Under the pieces are notes generated by a model, which was given only the letters and a program-made list of their open reading frames with translations, did not search any database and was not told where the DNA came from. Source: Aeropyrum sp. (GTDB taxonomy: Archaea > Thermoproteota > Thermoprotei_A > Sulfolobales > Acidilobaceae). From it: 49,582 bases of DNA. The translations under genes and the position numbers were made by a program. Where the stretch lies: the NCBI GenBank assembly GCA_015523465.1, contig WAKF01000038.1, positions 1-49,582 on the forward strand, in the 5' to 3' direction. Of this stretch, positions 1 through 8,502 are shown piece after piece. Each line of letters opens with the position of its first letter. Within the stretch, counting starts at the first letter, position 1.

Positions 1-72
1 GACTACGTTAGAGGCGGGGAGGACCTCAGGGGGGCCTACTTATCACTAGTAGAGAGACTCTGTAAGAGGTAG
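1..72 (+). CDS. 3' end of an unidentified protein (partial)
   Basis: The first 23 codons are an open frame that enters from the left edge and stops at TAG (70-72). The tail ends in VERLCKR. Too little remains to name a family. The next gene begins 15 bases downstream, so the two probably share a transcript. Confidence 0.45.
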   Translation, partial: DYVRGGEDLRGAYLSLVERLCKR

Positions 73-87
73 GGGGTGTAGGGGATC

Positions 88-357
88 CTGGCTAAGAGGA
101 AGAGTAGGATTCGCGAGGCCATAAACAAGGTAATATATACTGGGAATGCTAGTAACGTCGTAGTAGTAATCAGGCACAGGATAGAAGGAGTTGGCGAGAG
201 GCTTGTCGAAATACCGCTTGAGAGCGTAGTCAAGGTGGGACCCTGGGCCCTTTATCTCGCAGGTGGCGACGTCATCCCTCTACATAGGGTGGTTGAGCTT
301 AGAGATCGTGGTGGGAAGGTTATTTGGAGAAGGGGTGAGGGCTGGGTCTCAAGATGA
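88..357 (+). CDS. DUF504 / UPF0248 (MJ1316-type) RNA-binding protein, CTG start
   Basis: The frame from 88 to 357 encodes 89 residues with the layout of the DUF504 (MJ1316) family: an N-terminal SRIREAINKVIY helix, a central strand with VVVVIRHR, then VIPLHRVVELR and a closing VIWRRGEGW. Family proteins are about 70-90 residues and are predicted RNA-binding proteins linked to RNA repair. There is no ATG, GTG or TTG that would give a full-length protein: an in-frame TAG lies at 79-81 and the first plausible initiator is CTG at 88, behind a purine-rich GGGGTGTAGGGG. The stop overlaps the next gene's start as ATGA, so the two are translationally coupled. The family call is from memory of its motifs. 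Confidence 0.7.
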   Translation: MAKRKSRIREAINKVIYTGNASNVVVVIRHRIEGVGERLVEIPLESVVKVGPWALYLAGGDVIPLHRVVELRDRGGKVIWRRGEGWVSR

Positions 358-1703
358 CCATTGTCGAGGCGATCTTCCCGGGCGGCGCCTGCCTGAGGAT
401 TGTTGAGGGTAGTCTTAGAGCTGCATATGATGGCATTTGCCTAGAGGTATCTCTAGATGTTGCTAGGATGGACGTTGATTGGAGTTTATTCGCGGAGAAG
501 ATAGCGTCACTGCTCCTAGTGAACCCAGAGTCTATAGAGGGGTCGTGGAGGGTCCTAGAGGCTCTGATAAACAGGTTTAGGGATAGAGTTGTGAGGGAAG
601 AGCTTAGAGGCCTTAAGTCCGTGATGGGACCCCTCTACAACCATCTAGACCTAGACCCTCTTCTACTGCCGGTAATAAGGATGATGTCATCGCAGCCTCT
701 CCACTGCATCTACAAGCCAGCCCTCGAAATCCAGGTGGAGGACCTCAGAGCTGACTGGAGCGGAAGGCTCCAAAGAGCGTCAAGGGGTCCCCGCACTCCA
801 GGCTATAGTGACGGGCTCAGGGCTGCTGCTAGGATGACATTGAGAACCGCTTCAACAGTATTCAAGGCATTGGATCTGTTCGTCAAGGAAAACTCGAGGT
901 GCCAGCCTCACAAGATCTTAAAGGAGCCTTGGACGCTTGTGAGGGCCCCGGAAGGCTACATAGCCCCCTATTCCTGTAGTAATGTAAAAGAGCTTCTACC
1001 CCTAGCCGGGTGTAAGAGGCCCAACCCCATATCGTCGAGTAGGGTGTGTGGGGATGGAGAGTCGAAGATAGTTGTTAAGGACTACAGCGTAGCCTTCTAT
1101 AAGTGGGTGCTGGCAGCGCCGCTGGCTGTGTCATATGGCTTCAAGCTCTCCCCCAATGCTAGAGCGGCTAACGAGTACATATGGTATCATCGGCTTAGAA
1201 AGGCTGTTGGGACGCCTAGAGTGATAGCCCTCTGCCTAGAACCCCGGAGAGCTATCATGTGGAGAGAGTATGTTGAAGGGTCTCCCCTAAGCGAGCTATC
1301 TGACGAAGAGTCTTGGGTTCGAGGGGGCTCCGTCATGGCCTTAGTACACTACAATGCGGAGGCGGCTCTCGGCGACGCCAACCCCGGGAACATACTATTA
1401 TCGGGCGGCGACGCTTATGTGCTCGACGCTGAGCAGGCGAAAGAGTTTAACTATTGGAGAGGCGCATGGGACCTTAGTATAGCAGCCGCCTACTCAATGG
1501 TACTCCTACACAAGCCTGCCAGGCTTATAGAGGCCCTCCTAGAGGGATACTGGGTAGAAGCGCCCCGGACTGAAGCTTCGAGAGTCATATCGCTTCTAAT
1601 CTCACCTGGGTTCATTAAGTCAACGCCGACGAGCCTTGCTGTAGCGCTTGTGCTACGTAGGGCTGCTAAGAGGCTTTTAGACGGACAGCTCAGGAACATT
1701 TAA
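354..1703 (+). CDS. Kinase-fold protein with unknown N-terminal domain
   Basis: This is a 449-residue protein. The C-terminal half shows protein-kinase-like (Bud32/Rio/lipopolysaccharide kinase-like) motifs: IVVKDY with Lys242, an alpha-C-like NEYIWYHRL with Glu274, a hinge-like EYVEGSPLSEL (305-315), a catalytic-loop LGDANPGNILL (339-349, Asp341 and Asn346), and a metal-binding VLDAEQA with Asp358. The first 230 residues match nothing I recognise. The substrate could be a protein, RNA-linked factor or small molecule. The start overlaps the DUF504 stop by four bases, so this is the second gene of an operon. The missing glycine-rich loop and altered DFG (LDAE) resemble atypical kinases rather than Hanks-type kinases. 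Confidence 0.6.
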   Translation: MTIVEAIFPGGACLRIVEGSLRAAYDGICLEVSLDVARMDVDWSLFAEKIASLLLVNPESIEGSWRVLEALINRFRDRVVREELRGLKSVMGPLYNHLDLDPLLLPVIRMMSSQPLHCIYKPALEIQVEDLRADWSGRLQRASRGPRTPGYSDGLRAAARMTLRTASTVFKALDLFVKENSRCQPHKILKEPWTLVRAPEGYIAPYSCSNVKELLPLAGCKRPNPISSSRVCGDGESKIVVKDYSVAFYKWVLAAPLAVSYGFKLSPNARAANEYIWYHRLRKAVGTPRVIALCLEPRRAIMWREYVEGSPLSELSDEESWVRGGSVMALVHYNAEAALGDANPGNILLSGGDAYVLDAEQAKEFNYWRGAWDLSIAAAYSMVLLHKPARLIEALLEGYWVEAPRTEASRVISLLISPGFIKSTPTSLAVALVLRRAAKRLLDGQLRNI

Positions 1704-1710
1704 AACCCAA

Positions 1711-1720
1711 GTATATATAG
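1711..1720 (+). promoter_or_regulatory. TATA box for the GltD-like gene
   Basis: GTATATATAG lies just past the stop of the kinase-like gene and about 80 bases before the TTG at 1794. It would place transcription start near 1740-1745, giving a leader of about 50 bases that includes the purine-rich GGGAGGCGAAGGG ahead of the start. Confidence 0.45.
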
Positions 1721-1793
1721 GCGGGCCTACAAAAAGGTACTCTCAGTTAATCAAGCTTTCAACTAGTCGAATCCCTATGGGAGGCGAAGGGCC

Positions 1794-2807
1794 TTGAGGT
1801 ACCTTAGGTGTAAGAGTATACCGCCACCCACAGGCAAGCTTGTAAGCATAATAGGCGCAGGCCCTGCGGGCCTCGGGGCTGCAGGCTTCTTGAGGTGTAG
1901 GGGCCACGACGTCATAGTCTATGATATGCTCCCTGAGGCTGGAGGCATGATGATGTTCGGTATACCGGACGACAGGATACCTAAAGATAATATCAGGAAG
2001 GCTGTGAGAGAACTCATGGACGGCGGCGTCAAGTTCATATTCAACGTCAAGGTCGGGAGGGATATTGACCTCGAAGAGATAATAAGGGTTAGCGATGCAG
2101 TACTCATAGCTACTGGTACTTGGAAGCCCCGCAGGATGAACGTGCCCGGGGAGGACCTACCCTGGGTTATACCAGCAGCCGATTGGCTCGTAGAAGTCCA
2201 CATGGCTAGGTACGGCTACATACCCTGGAGCAAGGTCCCCATAGTCTCTGGTAAGATACTAGTCGTTGGGGGAGGACTAACAGCCGCAGATGCAGTCCAA
2301 GTGCCTCTAACCTACCCGGAGTTTAAGGATGGGGTCGAGAAGGTAGTACTCAGCTATAGGAGGACTAGAGACTATGCTCCAATGAGAAAACAGGAATTCG
2401 AGAGGCTAATAAAGTTGGGAGCAGAGCCTTGGGAGCTCACACAGCCCATAATGTTCTACGAAGAGGGTGGACGCCACTTCGTTAGGATCGTGAGGATGAA
2501 GCTCGTTGAGAAGGAGGGTGGGAGGCCGAAGCCCGTGCCCATAGAGGGTAGCGAGTTTGATGTAGAGTTCGACTGGGTGTTGCTAGCAATAGGCGAGATA
2601 CCAACCCCGCCCTTCGAGAACGGGAAGTATGGTATAGAGCTAAACCCCGATGGCACTATAAAGACCGATGAGAACTTCATGACTACGAGGAAAGGCGTTT
2701 TCGCTGCTGGAGATGTGAGACACGGCCCCAGCCTTATAGGAAAAGCGTTGAAATCGGGTCTAGACGCTGCCTTAAAGGTGCACATGTACCTGGAGGGTAA
2801 GATTTAA
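1794..2807 (+). CDS. GltD-like FAD/NAD(P)-dependent oxidoreductase
   Basis: This 337-residue flavoprotein resembles the small subunit of glutamate synthase and the NADP-binding subunit of Nfn/sulfide dehydrogenase. The FAD Rossmann motif is IIGAGPAGLGAAG (19-31), followed by the family's typical GGMMMFGIPDDRIP. A second nucleotide-binding motif, VVGGGLTAADA, lies near residue 157, and the C-terminal FAD motif is KGVFAAGDVRHGPS. The N-terminal iron-sulfur cysteine domain of full GltD is absent, so electrons would come from a separate ferredoxin-like partner. No glutamate synthase large subunit or Nfn partner lies nearby. The start is TTG at 1794, preceded by GGGAGGCGAAGG. The physiological partner is unknown. 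Confidence 0.8.
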   Translation: MRYLRCKSIPPPTGKLVSIIGAGPAGLGAAGFLRCRGHDVIVYDMLPEAGGMMMFGIPDDRIPKDNIRKAVRELMDGGVKFIFNVKVGRDIDLEEIIRVSDAVLIATGTWKPRRMNVPGEDLPWVIPAADWLVEVHMARYGYIPWSKVPIVSGKILVVGGGLTAADAVQVPLTYPEFKDGVEKVVLSYRRTRDYAPMRKQEFERLIKLGAEPWELTQPIMFYEEGGRHFVRIVRMKLVEKEGGRPKPVPIEGSEFDVEFDWVLLAIGEIPTPPFENGKYGIELNPDGTIKTDENFMTTRKGVFAAGDVRHGPSLIGKALKSGLDAALKVHMYLEGKI

Positions 2808-2845
2808 GCTCTCGTAGGCTGCGAGACTAGTGGAGCCCCCAGGGG

Positions 2846-2971
2846 ATGAGCTACGGGCTATACGCCGAAAGCGTGTGGGGTGTGGAGGTGTCGCGGCTGC
2901 TCACCCCCAAGGAGCCCTGGGGGCTCGCCGCAAGGGTTAGTATGAGGGTTGCTGTAAGTTTTTCCGAGTAA
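2846..2971 (+). CDS. Doubtful 41-codon small frame in the gap
   Basis: The 208 bases between the GltD-like gene and the convergent gene ending at 3016 hold one ATG-started frame of 41 codons, with an AGGGG directly against the ATG, too close for a normal ribosome site. It overlaps a strong hairpin made by CCCCCA (2904-2909) and TGGGGG, which argues for an RNA structure or chance frame. A T-run (2959-2963) and a short AAGCC/GGCTT stem near 2982-2999 look like 3' signals for the flanking convergent genes. Confidence 0.15.
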   Translation: MSYGLYAESVWGVEVSRLLTPKEPWGLAARVSMRVAVSFSE

Positions 2972-3015
2972 TTAGTGTCTAAGCCTAATTTTTGGCTTGC
3001 CCTCTCGCAGTGCCC

Positions 3016-3822
3016 TTATGCTCTTAGCGTGTCTTCTAGCCCAACCTGTTCCCTCACACGCCTTCTCACATCCTCAGGCTCTAGGGGGAGTAGTCGGGCC
3101 ATGTCTTCTCCCAACTCTATAACACCTTCATTAGCCAGCTTTAGGAGGGCCTTGTAGGCTGAGTACGCGGCAATATCGGGTCTTTGCCCTAGAGCGTAGG
3201 CTAGCCTCTTAGCTAGCATGTACAAGACATATAGCTCTTCTTCGCTCTTAATCCTAACAACTCCGTCGTCTATAGCATTCAAGGCTGTAACTGCGGCTTC
3301 TACGGGAAATACTGCTATAACCCAATCTTCCTCTAGGACTGCAGTAACGTCATATGAGTCTTCCTCGTCGTCTATGAATATAGGGGCGTCATCGGGGTAG
3401 ACGGCCTCGGGCACGCCCTCCTCAGAGACTATTACAACAGCGGTCTCCAGGGGCCTGCTACTCAGCTTCTCGACGAGACTCTTAGTAAGGGCCCACAGCT
3501 TAAGTAGGTCCTCGCCGGTGAACTCGACTGGAGCCTCCATCTCATAGCCGATTAGGTCGCTTAGGGAGCTATAGCTGCTTGAGACATCATCGGCGGTCGC
3601 TTGAATCTTTTCAGTCTTTCCGAGCCTACCCTTAAGGGCTAAGCCTATTCCTAGAATAGCGCCTACAGCACCCCCTACAGCTACAGCTACCGTCTTACCC
3701 CACCCGCCCGAGACAGCCTCTACAACTACGTATACTGTAATGGTCCCAGCCCACCCGCCTATAAGGGCGGGTAGGCCCACCTCCCTAACAAGCCTCCTAA
3801 TACTCAACCCTAACCTAAACAC
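3016..3822 (-). CDS. Hypothetical protein with N-terminal membrane hairpin
   Basis: This 268-residue protein is not one I recognise. Residues about 16-37 (LPALIGGWAGTITVYVVV) and 46-64 (VAVGGAVGAILGIGLAL) look like two membrane-spanning helices, followed by a soluble domain of about 200 residues that is rich in acidic residues and ends in a basic LEPEDVRRRVREQ helix. The soluble part has alternating helices and strands (ETAVVIVSEEG, DWVIAVFPVEAA) and no catalytic motif that I can name. It is transcribed toward the GltD-like gene and divergently from the radical SAM gene at 3991. Confidence 0.65.
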   Translation of the reverse strand: MFRLGLSIRRLVREVGLPALIGGWAGTITVYVVVEAVSGGWGKTVAVAVGGAVGAILGIGLALKGRLGKTEKIQATADDVSSSYSSLSDLIGYEMEAPVEFTGEDLLKLWALTKSLVEKLSSRPLETAVVIVSEEGVPEAVYPDDAPIFIDDEEDSYDVTAVLEEDWVIAVFPVEAAVTALNAIDDGVVRIKSEEELYVLYMLAKRLAYALGQRPDIAAYSAYKALLKLANEGVIELGEDMARLLPLEPEDVRRRVREQVGLEDTLRA

Positions 3823-3990
3823 CCCCGCACCTCCAGACTCTGAAACCCCCAGAGACTCCCCTATAGGACCCCCTTATAACTTCTAGCTAGGGCCTCAGTG
3901 CTACAATGGCTCCCCACTCCCCGTCGGACTGCCCATCGTTCTTCATTGGCCCCCATTAGCCGCATTACCCTATGGGAGGGTATAAGCGGG

Positions 3991-4959
3991 GTGTTGCCTG
4001 AGTTGAAGCGTGGCAGGGGTCTGAGGCTCAGTGTCGTCAGCCTCTTCGACCCCTGGGATAGCCCTCTCTGCTATTGCCCCATAAAGTATAGTCTTAACCC
4101 TTATACAGGCTGTAGCATAGGCTGCCACTACTGCTACGCTACCGCCTACATAGGCTTGAAGCCTAGCACTGTTAAGAGGGATCTCGTTAGGAGGGTTAAG
4201 CGAGACATACTCAAGCTCCCACAGGGGGCTATTATAAACTTGGGGACGAGCAGCGATCCCTATCCCCCCGAAGAGGAAGCCTTGGGGGTTACTAGGGTTG
4301 TGCTCGAGATCCTAGTGCCCCTGGGGTTTAAGGTATTGATAACGACGAAGGGCGTGGGCTATGCCTATAGGGACTTAGACCTAGTGTCTAAGGGTAATGT
4401 TGCAGTGACTCCAACCATAACGATGCTAGACCCCGGGAAGGCGAGGCTAGTGGAGCCCTTCGCCCCTACCCCCCAGGAAAGGATAGTGGCTGTGAAGAGG
4501 GCTTCTAAGGCCGGTGTTCCTGTGGGCGTGAGGGTTGACCCGATAATACCGTATGTCAACGACGATCAGGATGAGATTAGAGAGCTGGTGTCTAGGCTCG
4601 CTGAGGCAGGCGCTAGATTCATAGTAACCAGCACCTACAAGGCTAGGCCCGATAACCTTGCTAGGATGAGGGAAGCCTTAGGTCCTGAGGGCGAAAAACT
4701 CTACAGGCTTTATAGAGAGAAGGGCGTTAGGCTACACGGCTACATGTATCTCCCAGAAGAGATGCGTAAGAGGCTACTGCGCCCCGTAGTGGAGGAAGCT
4801 AGACGTTTAGGGCTGGAATACGCCACATGTAGGGAAGGCTTTAAAGGGAGGGAGTGGTTCAACGCTGGTAGCTGCGACGGCAGCCACTTGATACCCCTAA
4901 GGGTTAAGCCTAGAAGAGTGGAAACTGGAATGGACTTATGGGTTGGGAGGCTCGGCTGA
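3991..4959 (+). CDS. SPL-family (Rv2578c-like) radical SAM protein
   Basis: This is a radical SAM protein of the spore-photoproduct-lyase-like group. The signature PYTGCSIGCHYCYA carries the CxxxCxxC that binds the 4Fe-4S cluster, and FDPWDSPLCYCP with LGTSSDPYPPEE are typical of the Rv2578c-type subfamily, whose reaction is unknown. The open frame extends upstream to a GTG at 3898, but I prefer GTG at 3991: it follows GGGAGGG by about 10 bases and removes a segment unlike the family. The result is 322 residues. A TTATAA at 3874-3879 could be its TATA box. The 3' side has a hairpin at 4987. Confidence 0.75.
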   Translation: MLPELKRGRGLRLSVVSLFDPWDSPLCYCPIKYSLNPYTGCSIGCHYCYATAYIGLKPSTVKRDLVRRVKRDILKLPQGAIINLGTSSDPYPPEEEALGVTRVVLEILVPLGFKVLITTKGVGYAYRDLDLVSKGNVAVTPTITMLDPGKARLVEPFAPTPQERIVAVKRASKAGVPVGVRVDPIIPYVNDDQDEIRELVSRLAEAGARFIVTSTYKARPDNLARMREALGPEGEKLYRLYREKGVRLHGYMYLPEEMRKRLLRPVVEEARRLGLEYATCREGFKGREWFNAGSCDGSHLIPLRVKPRRVETGMDLWVGRLG

Positions 4960-4986
4960 GGCCGAACTCCTCATCCTACGTAAGTC

Positions 4987-5014
4987 GGGGCTGTCGGGCT
5001 AGCCTCACAGCCCC
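4987..5014. repeat. Inverted repeat / hairpin after the radical SAM gene
   Basis: GGGGCTGT (4987-4994) and ACAGCCCC (5007-5014) form a perfect 8-bp stem with a 12-base loop, 28 bases after the stop at 4959. The loop itself contains the palindrome GGCTAGCC. It may stabilise or end the mRNA; there is no T-run after it. Confidence 0.5.
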
Positions 5015-5203
5015 TCAAGGCATAGAGCCTAGAAGCTGGGATTAATGCTTTCCTCGACACTTCTCGTCCCTATGCAACTTGAAATCTACACGTTATAGAG
5101 ATCATCATTATAGTTAATCAATTGGTATCCCGTAGGTCCTATCCCAATGGAGTGATTAAGGCTAAATGCTAGATGATCTTGCGGAGGCCGGGAGTGTTAT
5201 ATC

Positions 5204-5509
5204 ATGGGTAATTATACTTTAAAACCGGAGCTTCAGAGAGCCCTAAGAGAGTTCCTAGATGGTAAGTGCACTCTAGAAGACCTAATGGAGTTAGTCAGGG
5301 AAGCCTGTAGGGGCGATGCTAGGTGCGTTAACGAAACTATTAAAACAGTTCTAGCGGCTAGTATAACTCATAATACAGTCTTTAAAAGTTCTAAACCTAA
5401 AAGAAACAATGTAGCCCTAGGCGAAATCTTGGAGCGCGTTCAAGGAGTTGTAACTGAAACTAGGAGGCGTGGGTCGGTGCGAGAAAGGAGGCGTGGAGGC
5501 AGAGGTTGA
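5204..5509 (+). CDS. Small basic hypothetical protein
   Basis: This 101-residue protein starts at ATG 5204. The first 50 residues are predicted helical (LKPELQRALREFLDG, LEDLMELVREACRGD), and the tail is strongly basic (TETRRRGSVRERRRGGRG), suggesting nucleic-acid contact. I do not recognise a family. The 244 bases upstream have no gene; they hold the hairpin at 4987, a palindromic GTAGGTCCTATC at 5132, and ATTGG/CCAAT arms around it. Confidence 0.5.
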   Translation: MGNYTLKPELQRALREFLDGKCTLEDLMELVREACRGDARCVNETIKTVLAASITHNTVFKSSKPKRNNVALGEILERVQGVVTETRRRGSVRERRRGGRG

Positions 5510-5599
5510 GCGGCTATTCTAGTCAAGCACCCTTATACACCGAATGGGCTAGGATTTGGAGTTGTGAGCCCCTAGAAAGGGCGACTAAAAGAGTCATCG

Positions 5600-5614
5600 T
5601 GTTTTTAGTTGTAA
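5600..5614 (+). promoter_or_regulatory. Promoter-like 15-mer shared with the sugar-type ABC operon
   Basis: TGTTTTTAGTTGTAA sits 34 bases before the start at 5648. The identical 15 bases occur at 31630-31644, 27 bases before the binding-protein gene at 31671. The T-rich core could serve as a TATA-like element. Confidence 0.4.
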
Positions 5615-5647
5615 CCTAAGGGTGGCTAGGGGCTATTATCTTATTAC

Positions 5648-6988
5648 ATGGGGGCTACTGCTATGAACGCGGTGATTGTGAGGGTCGGATACGGAGCTAG
5701 GAACTCCGCAGCGCCTATAGCATCGGCATTAAAGCGTAGTAGAGTTGGTGCTAGGGTTTATCTCGTTGAGGAGGATCCTCTCTCCCTGGCTAGGCGTCTG
5801 GCTAGTAAGGGTATGAAGGTTGTAGTATTGTATAGTCTCTCAACGCCCCTCTTCCTAGAGGTTGCTGAAGAGGTTGCTAGAGTCTCGAGGGAGTTCCCCG
5901 TTGGAGCTGGAGGCCCTCACGCTACCGGAGCGTATTGGCAGCTCCTACGGCTTGGCGTTAGGGCTGCTGTCGCGGGAGATGGTGAGCCTGCAGCACCGCT
6001 GCTAGTAGAGGCTTTACTGGGCGAGAGGGAGCTTGGTGAGGTGCCTAACATAGCATTCATGGAGGGAAGGAGGTTTAGGGTTACTAGGAGGGTCTACGCT
6101 AGCCTAGACGACTACGATCCTCATAGCCCTGAGCTCGGCTTATACCCTCCAATAGAGATTATGAGGGGGTGTACGGATAGGTGTACCTTCTGCGAAGTCC
6201 CATACCACTGGGGTGGTGGCGCTAGGTTTAGGAGTGTTGAGAGCGTTGCTAGGGCTGTGAGAGACTATGTCGCTGCAGGGAGGAGGGACATCAGGTTCGT
6301 GGCTCCAGTGGGGTTTGCCTATATGAGTAAGGATCTTAGAACTCCTAATGTAGACGCTATAGAGAAGCTACTACTAGCCGTTAGGAGGGAGGGTGGGAAG
6401 CCATACCTGGGGACCTTCCCCAGCGAGACTAGGCCTGAGCTTGTGACTGAGGACGTGCTTAGGGTAGTGGCGAGGCTAGCTTACAATAGGAGGATAGCTA
6501 TGGGCCTTCAGAGCGGTAGTGAGAGAATGCTTAGACTCGTAAGAAGGGGTCACGGGGTTGAAGAGGTCCTTGAGGCTTCGAGGTTGGCATTGAAATACGG
6601 TTTCACACCTGTAGTAGACATCATCTTTGGCCTCCCTGGGGAGATGGAGGAGGATGTTAGGGCTACGATCATGGTTATGGAGGAGCTAGCTTCTATGGGT
6701 GCTAGGCTGAGACTACACACGTTCATCCCTCTTCCAGGGACTCCCCTGGCTAGAAGTCCTCCCGGCAGGGTTCACCCGCTTTATGAGAAGGCTGTGCTAA
6801 GGCTGCTGGGTAAGGGGGTAATTGAGGGCTATTGGAGAGAGCAGGTTGAGCTTGCTAGGAAGGTTTACTGCCTTACAGCACTAGACCCTCTGCCTACACC
6901 TGAGCCTAGGCCCCTCGAGCCTATGGTTAGTTGTAGCGACGTCTGGAGAAGGTTCTCTAAGCTCCTCCAGATCCCCCTTGAGGCTTAA
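5648..6988 (+). CDS. B12-binding-like/radical SAM protein (MJ1487-like family)
   Basis: This 446-residue protein has an N-terminal B12-binding-like Rossmann domain (about 5-130, with VGAGGPHATG and VAGDGEP) and a radical SAM barrel with Cys175, Cys179 and Cys182 in EIMRGCTDRCTFCEVP. The sequence GLQSGSERMLRLVRRGH is the usual beta-strand region of the Elp3/MiaB-type radical SAM core. I place it in the archaeal MJ1487-like group, whose reaction is unknown. The canonical B12 ligand motif DxHxxG is not visible, so cobalamin may not be bound. ATG 5648 and ATG 5663 are both possible starts. Confidence 0.7.
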   Translation: MGATAMNAVIVRVGYGARNSAAPIASALKRSRVGARVYLVEEDPLSLARRLASKGMKVVVLYSLSTPLFLEVAEEVARVSREFPVGAGGPHATGAYWQLLRLGVRAAVAGDGEPAAPLLVEALLGERELGEVPNIAFMEGRRFRVTRRVYASLDDYDPHSPELGLYPPIEIMRGCTDRCTFCEVPYHWGGGARFRSVESVARAVRDYVAAGRRDIRFVAPVGFAYMSKDLRTPNVDAIEKLLLAVRREGGKPYLGTFPSETRPELVTEDVLRVVARLAYNRRIAMGLQSGSERMLRLVRRGHGVEEVLEASRLALKYGFTPVVDIIFGLPGEMEEDVRATIMVMEELASMGARLRLHTFIPLPGTPLARSPPGRVHPLYEKAVLRLLGKGVIEGYWREQVELARKVYCLTALDPLPTPEPRPLEPMVSCSDVWRRFSKLLQIPLEA

Positions 6989-7063
6989 GAAGCTTTATTG
7001 TAGGCCTTCATTGTGTATAGTTTAATCCTCCTATTTCGACTATTGACATTGTGGGTGTGGGCT

Positions 7064-8284
7064 GTGGCTAAGGCTAGGGGAGCCTTGTTTAGGAGGCCCG
7101 TCTATATCGTTGATGGCGTTAGAACCCCTATAGGTAAGTTCGGCAGAAGTCTAAAGGATATTTCGGCTGTAGACCTGGCCGCCGCGACCATAAAGGGGGT
7201 TATAGAGAGGGTTGGTGTTGAAGGAGATAATATAGACCTGGTTATTATGGGCCATGTTATAAGGGCTGGTACTGGGATGAACACAGCCAAGCATGCAGCC
7301 TTAAAAGCCGGGTTGCCCGAGGATATTGAGGGCTACAATGTTAACATGGTTTGTGCTAGCGGGATGGCTTCGATAATAGAGGCTGCTATGGCCATCGAGA
7401 TGGGGGCTGCAGACATAATAATTGCAGGTGGCATGGAGAGTATGAGCACGGCACCCTTCCTAGCTCCGCCCTCAATCAGGTGGGGTGTCAAGCTGATATA
7501 TAAGGGGGCGATGGAGGTAAGGGATTCGATGGTATATGATGGCCTCTACGATCCAATAAACATGATGGTGATGGGGGAGGAGGCTGATGAGACTGCATGG
7601 GAGTACAAGGCTCCTAGGGAGGACCTAGACGCGATAGCCTACGAGAGCCACATGAGGTCTGCGAAGGCCTGGGACTCAGGCTTCATGCAGAAGTTCGTGA
7701 TCCCAGTAGTCAAGGGAGGGAGGATCGTGCTAGACTACGACGAGGGTGTAAGGCGAGACACAACCATCGAAGCCCTATCAAGGCTACCCCCAGCATTCAC
7801 CACTAAGGGACCACACACAGCCGGAAATAGTAGTCAACTGAGCGACGGGGCCGTTAGCCTGCTCGTAGCAAGCGAGAACGCCGTGAGAGAGTTGGGACTT
7901 AAGCCCAAAGCGAGGATACTTGGGTGGGCTGTCGCAGGCGTCAACCCCCGGAGGTTCCCTGTAGCCCCTATACCAGCCGTGAAGAAGCTCCTATCACTCC
8001 TAGGCTGGAGAGTGGGCGACGTAGACTACTGGGAGAACAACGAGGCGTTCGCCATAAACAGCTACATATTTAACAAGGAGCTGAAGGTACCATATGATAA
8101 GCTAAACGTGGCCGGAGGCTCCATAGGAGTAGGCCACCCCCTCGGCTCGACGGGAGCCAGGCTAGTACTACACCTAGCCTACATACTAGAGGATAGGCAG
8201 GCAAAGAGAGGAATAGCCTCAATCTGTCACGGCCTTGGAGGAGCTGCAGCAATAGCTCTAGAGAGAGTAGAGACTAAGATATAA
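7064..8284 (+). CDS. Acetyl-CoA acetyltransferase (thiolase, bacterial-type)
   Basis: This is a full-length thiolase that condenses or cleaves acyl-CoA with CoA. The acylated cysteine is in NMVCASGMAS, the active-site histidine in GHPLGSTGAR, and the second cysteine in SICHGLGGA; NEAFA is also present. The open frame reaches GTG 7013, but the extra N-terminal stretch is hydrophobic and absent from relatives that begin close to RRPVYIVDGVRTPIG, so I choose GTG 7064; TTG 7085 is another option. CTTTATT at 6992-6998 is the likely TATA box. It is distinct from the archaeal SCP-x-like thiolase at the end of the window and may act in fatty-acid or amino-acid breakdown. Confidence 0.85.
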   Translation: MAKARGALFRRPVYIVDGVRTPIGKFGRSLKDISAVDLAAATIKGVIERVGVEGDNIDLVIMGHVIRAGTGMNTAKHAALKAGLPEDIEGYNVNMVCASGMASIIEAAMAIEMGAADIIIAGGMESMSTAPFLAPPSIRWGVKLIYKGAMEVRDSMVYDGLYDPINMMVMGEEADETAWEYKAPREDLDAIAYESHMRSAKAWDSGFMQKFVIPVVKGGRIVLDYDEGVRRDTTIEALSRLPPAFTTKGPHTAGNSSQLSDGAVSLLVASENAVRELGLKPKARILGWAVAGVNPRRFPVAPIPAVKKLLSLLGWRVGDVDYWENNEAFAINSYIFNKELKVPYDKLNVAGGSIGVGHPLGSTGARLVLHLAYILEDRQAKRGIASICHGLGGAAAIALERVETKI

Positions 8285-8502
8285 GTTCGGCTAAGCATAC
8301 CCTATACAATTAAACCCCTTAACTCCTCCCACCTTGACCTCGGAGACCTCTATTCAATGAGTCTCTTAATTGTCTATATGAGTATAGTATGATAGACGAA
8401 GTTATAATATAAATATAGAATATGATTATGACGCTGTCAATCATCGTAGCTTACAAACTCACATATGACTATAAAAACAAAAACTCTAAGCATGTAAATC
8501 TA

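Noticed and set aside
36-233. Minus-strand frame of 65 residues
   Set aside because: It is antisense to the DUF504 gene, which has a clear family match.
1304-1330. GGTTCGA-like sequence suggesting a tRNA T-arm
   Set aside because: It is inside the kinase-like gene in frame, and no acceptor or anticodon stem can be built around it.
3898-3990. Upstream extension of the SPL-like radical SAM gene
   Set aside because: The extra 31 residues are not family-like, while GTG 3991 has a good purine-rich site upstream.
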